NCBI GenBank assembly: GCA_004369045.1
Contig: ML213518.1
Span: forward strand, 630,208 to 694,207
DNA: 64,000 nt
DNA from: Heliocybe sulcata
Lineage: Eukaryota; Basidiomycota; Agaricomycetes; Gloeophyllales; Gloeophyllaceae
Direction: 5' to 3'
Shown here: positions 60,143-64,000 of the stretch, in pieces
Numbering within the stretch: position 1 is the first letter of the stretch
Layout of the letters: each line of letters opens with the position of its first letter
The notes under the pieces: generated by a model
What the model saw: only the letters and a program-made list of their open reading frames with translations
What the model was told of the DNA's origin: nothing
Database searches by the model: none
Translations under genes and position numbers: made by a program

Positions 60143-61095
60143 TTTGGCGGTAGTCGCGTCGTGTCTGTGGGCTGGGTTTAGTTAACTGCAGGAACGTAGG
60201 AAATAGAGGAATTCGGAGCTATATTAGGTCACACGACTAGGTTTCGCGTAGTACTAACCAGTAGTACAGCAAGCAGCGTGCAGTGAGATGCGATACAGTT
60301 ACGTGCATGACAATAGATGCAAGTCGGAAATTTACTCGTGGAGCTAGCAGATATGCGAACGGCATCAGATGGGATGTACCCCTCCGCCACTGACCACTGG
60401 AGAGAGGTGCAGAGTTCACTGCCGGGGCCCGTCCATCTCGAGCAGCATCTTCTTACTTAGTGTTCGTCCATAGCCGGACACCGCAAGTAAAGTCCTGACC
60501 TGCATGTGTCTATAGCTGTACGTGCCGCCGCAACCCGTCGACGGTTGTGTGACCCATACACACCACTCCTCTTCCGAACAGAGAGATACTACTTACTCTG
60601 TCTTTCCTTTAAACGCGTATGGCATGAAATTGAGGGCTTGCAATATCGTGTGGCGGCTATAGATTGGAGTATCAGCCTCGGGAGATACGAATGGGAAGGG
60701 AAGCAGATGTGGACACGGGTATTCCACGTAAACACAATACTATCTCAGCCTTAAGGCCTTAAGCCTGAAACCCCTACGACGCAACCTGATCATACTCCTG
60801 CGAGAAACACCATGCTATGCATCCTCGGTGAATGGCATGCATTACTTGCAGCCATATCGCGTCGACCAGCAGACTCGAGATCCCAGAGCAGACTCTGCGC
60901 ACCTTGTATATCTCCGCGACGCAGTTGCGATATAGTCGCAATCTGCGCAATGAGACGCGTCGGAGACGGTATTCTCGGCGGGCGACGAGCAGAAAGTGGC
61001 ACAAGCCAGACGCGTGTCGGCAAACGCCGGCTGAGATCGGACACGGACGATTACCAGTCAGTGCACTGACGGCGACCTCCTCCTGACCAGCAAGC
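60143..61095. other. Divergent region between F-box-like gene and EB1
   Basis: It holds both promoters. Open frames at 60.2-61.1 kb have no domains. No other gene is supported. Confidence 0.5.
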
Positions 61096-62143
61096 ATGGG
61101 TGAATCACGATCGGAGCTCATTGCCTGGCTCAACGACCTCCTCCAGCTCAACTACACAAAAATCGAGCAATGCGGCACTGGCGCAGCCTACTGCCAGATT
61201 ATCGACTCCGTCTACGGTCTGTCATCATCCTCAGTTCTTGCAGTACGACATCTGACTGCAACACTACAGGTGACCTGCCCATGAATCGCGTCAAGTTTAA
61301 CGCAAAGCACGAGTACGAGTTCATTGCAAACCTAAAGATCCTGCAGAATGTCTTCAAGGCAAAGAAGATAGAGAAGGTGCGCCGCTCCTGGAGAGCGTGT
61401 CTCTCAAGTCTGCTGATGCAAGATGCGTCCACAGCCCATACCCATCGACAGACTCGTCAAATGCAAGATGCAGTACGTCTGTCTCATACTCCTCAGCTCG
61501 GCCTTCCCCCTCACTCCTTTTCAACCAGAGATAACCTCGAATTCATGCAATGGATGAAGCGTTTCTGGGAGGCCAACTACCCGGGCCAGGGCTACGACCC
61601 CGTTGCGCGGCGCAAAGGGGCACCCACTGATACGCCTGCGACGCTCGCGCCCCTCGGGCCGAGCGCGCGTGCGCCGAGCAGCGCGGGACGGGCGAGTGGT
61701 GGCAAGACGCCCGTGACGGGGCGGAGGCCGGGGAGCACGCAGCCGAACGAGGCGCTTCAGGCGCTGCAGGGGCAGGTGCGGGAGATGTCGACGCATATGG
61801 AGGGGCTAGAGAAGGAGCGGGATTTCTACTTCAACAAGGCGAGTGGCGTCGGGTGATGGATGGCGTGTGCTCATACTGTTTTGGTTGGTAGCTGCGGGAT
61901 ATCGAGATTATGGTACAGGCCCAGATCGAAGTACTTGAAGCAGAGGGCCAGTCGGACGAGACGCTGAAGAAGATCCAAGAGATCTTATATTCGACAGAGG
62001 TGCGTATCTCTCTCCACCCTTCTTCCACCCTTCCTCCGCCATCCTCCTACTTCCATCCGTCTCCCATACAGATACTAACACCCCACCAGGAAGGCTTTGA
62101 AGTCCCCGAAGGCGGCGCCGTCGACGAAGAAGAAACATTCTGA
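61096..62143 (+). CDS. mal3: EB1/RP family microtubule plus-end protein
   Basis: The core plus-end-tracking protein that binds growing microtubule ends and recruits partners. The ATG at 61096 begins MGESRSELIAWLNDLLQLNY. The calponin-homology domain continues with GTGAAYCQIIDSVYG, DLPMNRVKFNAKHEYEF and NLKILQNVFKAKKIEK, then PIPIDRLVKCKMQ and DNLEFMQWMKRFWE. After a basic Ser/Pro/Gly linker, the coiled coil (ALQGQVREMSTHMEGLEKER, then LRDIEIMVQAQIEVLE) forms the EB homology dimer. The chain ends EGGAVDEEETF with a stop at 62141. The usual EEY/F tail, which CAP-Gly proteins read, is replaced here by EETF. Six exons, short introns. Confidence 0.94.
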
Positions 62144-62349
62144 CCCCGCTTGGATATCGATACCACAATCTCATCTCCGCGCATATGATATACGTACACA
62201 TAAATACTTCACCGTGTTAAGTTCTCCTTACCTTTTACCGTCTCTTAGCGATCCTGAACGGTGCAGACAATGTAATCCATGAGGTTTAGAAGGTCTTGAA
62301 TCGCGTGCCAGGAGTACTTCAAATCAGTCTCACGGGTCGACTATGCGAC
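62144..62349. other. 3' region of the EB1 gene
   Basis: Likely 3' untranslated region with an AT-rich stretch (ATACGTACACATAAATA) near 62187-62205. No gene is seen. Confidence 0.4.
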
Positions 62350-62399
62350 ACAGAACCGCCGGAATAAATGCCCCAGTTTCGCCATTACAGTCAACACTC

Positions 62400-62765
62400 C
62401 CTGGCTGTTCTTCTCGTGCAAAATACGAACTTCCTTTCAGTGCGTATAGAGCGCGAGTTTCTACCGTCATGGATACTGCGACTCTATCCCAACTCGAGCA
62501 TTCATGGTCACTCTTACTCTGCATAATGACGACAACTCATCGCTGACAAAGCCAACGCCTAGCCTACCCCCTCTAATGTATCCAGCTCGTATCTACGCTT
62601 CTCTGCCTATCAAGAGAAGAGCCCCGAAGCAGTCAAATCGTTCGAGCGTGCCTTGGAGAAAATCCCGAGTGATAGTCCGCCCACTGCACGCTCTGCAACA
62701 GATGCGGGAAACGTACTGGTGAGAGAAGCTTGAGCTACCGGAGGATTGCCCCTTGAGAATATGTT
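62400..62765 (+). pseudogene. Decayed inverted copy of the small gene at 54.1-54.7 kb
   Basis: The plus strand here matches the coding strand of the gene at 54108-54533 and its upstream region, over about 360 bp. Matching blocks include CTCGTATCTACGCTTCTCTG, CAGTCAAATCGTTCGAGCGT and the upstream CGAACTTCC block. The start ATG survives but is followed by an early stop, because about 26-30 bases equivalent to the third to tenth codons are missing. The TATA box is changed from TATAAAG to TATAGAG. Similarity fades after GGATTG near 62743, before the Cys-pair region. Confidence 0.8.
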
Positions 62766-64000
62766 GGCAACGGGAGTTGGGTTGTCCGACACCGCGTGAG
62801 AGATCCTTCTATTCCTCCAGGATAGCTGTCCCTGAGCGTTCTACAGTTTCCCCTGCCATGCAGATTTGGCCGCCTCATTTTCTGTCAGAATTCGATTAGC
62901 GCTTTGGTGAGCCTCCGCTCCTCTTCGTCGCATGGCGCGGAACTCGGGACTATATGCGCAAACTCTTCGCGACTTCTCCGTCGTATGCACTGGCTAAATG
63001 GCTGATGGGACCCTGGCAGGATCAAGGACGGACGTTCGCGTCTAGTACTCTCAACACTGATCTCCTCATTTCGTCAGGTGCATAACTCGAGAAACTTTCT
63101 TCTGCCGCCTGAGGTGTCGCGTTACTTCTCACATCAGAGGTATCGACCACGATCACAATGTCGATCATCCGTCGACCCAGTCTCTGGAGAATCTTCGTTG
63201 TCCGGCTATTGGGGAGCTTGGTATCCTCGTATCAAACTGGAATCAGGCCGTTGGGTCTTTTATACAATGGTTAAGTCATAAAAGATATGCACTGAAACCT
63301 AGAAAAATTGTGATCATGGAGCCCGTAATATCAGAGGATATCCCATGTCAAGTCCCGCTTCTCGCTACCAGTCTCAGACCCAGCCCGCCCGATGCAGATC
63401 CGAAACTCCGTATTCCCTAAAGGTCCTCCCACTGGGGGACACTGTACAAGGTCTCCAGGTGGCCGAGGAGCCGATGCGCTCAGCTAGTCTGACACAGCGG
63501 GAGTTGCACCATTTCGGACGTTACGATATGTTGGTCAAAATGGAAATCAAATCCATTTAATTTTATAATTACGAGTCCTGAGTTTACGAAGGAGGCGTCT
63601 TTATCCAGATAAAATTTCGTGCCTGTGCCGAACCTCAAAGCCCGTGGGAATCTTTGCCGAGAATACGTGCGAATTTATTTTGTAGTGCTACTTCAAAAGT
63701 GATAAGGACATTTCGACCTCCGCTTGTAGTGTTGACTACAAAATCGTTTTGTAGTCTCCATCTGACGTGTTCTCCTTCTGGCTCCATGAAATTTTCTTCT
63801 TTCTTCCTAAGACTTCAAATATATTATCTACACATATGTGATGATATCTGAAAATATTTTGATGATTTTACATTGTCTGAGATGGGTCCTGTGGATTTTT
63901 TTGTCATTGGTGGATCAGTAACTTGGTTCTTACTGTGGGAACCAATGTGGCGCACACGATTCCGCGTCGTCCGGGGTTCCTGGCTTCTGATTGGCTGCTT
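62766..64000. other. Right-end region without a supported gene
   Basis: No domain-bearing frame is seen. The last 400 bp is AT-rich. It holds a perfect 10-bp inverted repeat (63734-63756) and a second one, TTGGTTC/GAACCAA, near 63914-63942. A gene may begin beyond the window. Confidence 0.45.
63734..63756. repeat. Perfect 10-bp inverted repeat with a 3-nt loop
   Basis: GACTACAAAA, then TCG, then TTTTGTAGTC. Related TTTGTAGTG copies lie close by, at about 63680 and 63724. Confidence 0.7.

Noticed and set aside
59360-60181. Long plus-strand frames
   Set aside because: Antisense shadows of the GC-rich F-box-like gene.
1-64000. CRISPR arrays, phage, viral or intact transposon genes
   Set aside because: No regular spacer-repeat arrays, integrase, reverse transcriptase or transposase domains were seen on either strand.

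Overview
This window is nuclear DNA from a filamentous basidiomycete, most likely an Agaricomycete. Genes are broken by many short introns (about 43-65 nt, GT...AG). Families typical of this group recur: F-box-like proteins, a TKL-like kinase with an HGDLRG catalytic loop, sedolisin, DHA1 and MCT-type MFS transporters, a proline-rich chitin synthase and a GH51 arabinofuranosidase. There is no sign of bacterial operons, CRISPR, a virus or an intact transposon. Gene models were assembled by hand from splice-compatible reading frames and conserved motifs; exon edges are given where they could be fixed.

Layout. 0-10 kb: a sedolisin protease cut by the left edge (-), an HpcH/HpaI aldolase (+), and a long uncharacterised reading frame that runs in frame into a protein kinase (+). 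10-21.5 kb: a DHA1-type MFS transporter, an MCT-like MFS transporter, a ThDP-dependent acetolactate-synthase-like enzyme and coproporphyrinogen III oxidase, all on the minus strand. 21.5-30 kb: a gene-poor 3.2 kb stretch, anthranilate phosphoribosyltransferase (+), and an F-box-like gene (-). 30-38.5 kb: a UBA-bearing ubiquitin-conjugating enzyme (+), a GNAT acetyltransferase (-), a disrupted hypothetical gene (-), AP-2 sigma (-) and a Glo3-type ArfGAP (-). 40.5-48 kb: a secreted agmatinase-like ureohydrolase (+), a second F-box-like gene (-) and a two-pass membrane glycoprotein (-). 49.8-62.2 kb: GH51 arabinofuranosidase (+), a small conserved-looking protein (-), chitin synthase (+), a third F-box-like gene (-) and EB1 (+). 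A decayed inverted copy of the small 54.1 kb gene lies at 62.4-62.8 kb.

How the genes relate. Most are ordinary housekeeping or cell-biology genes (haem and tryptophan synthesis, ubiquitin transfer, endocytosis, Golgi traffic, microtubule plus ends, cell wall). A secretory set (sedolisin, GH51, agmatinase-like enzyme) fits a plant-debris or wood-decay lifestyle. The two MFS genes and the ThDP enzyme are neighbours on one strand, but nothing else shows they form a pathway.

The most unusual observations are structural. The GH51 gene needs two separate 3-nt exons and a 9-nt exon to restore its conserved motifs. AP-2 sigma has two GC-AG introns. A 119-bp unit that looks like an intron plus micro-exon is tandemly duplicated at 39.1-39.3 kb. 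No wholly new defence or mobile system was found.
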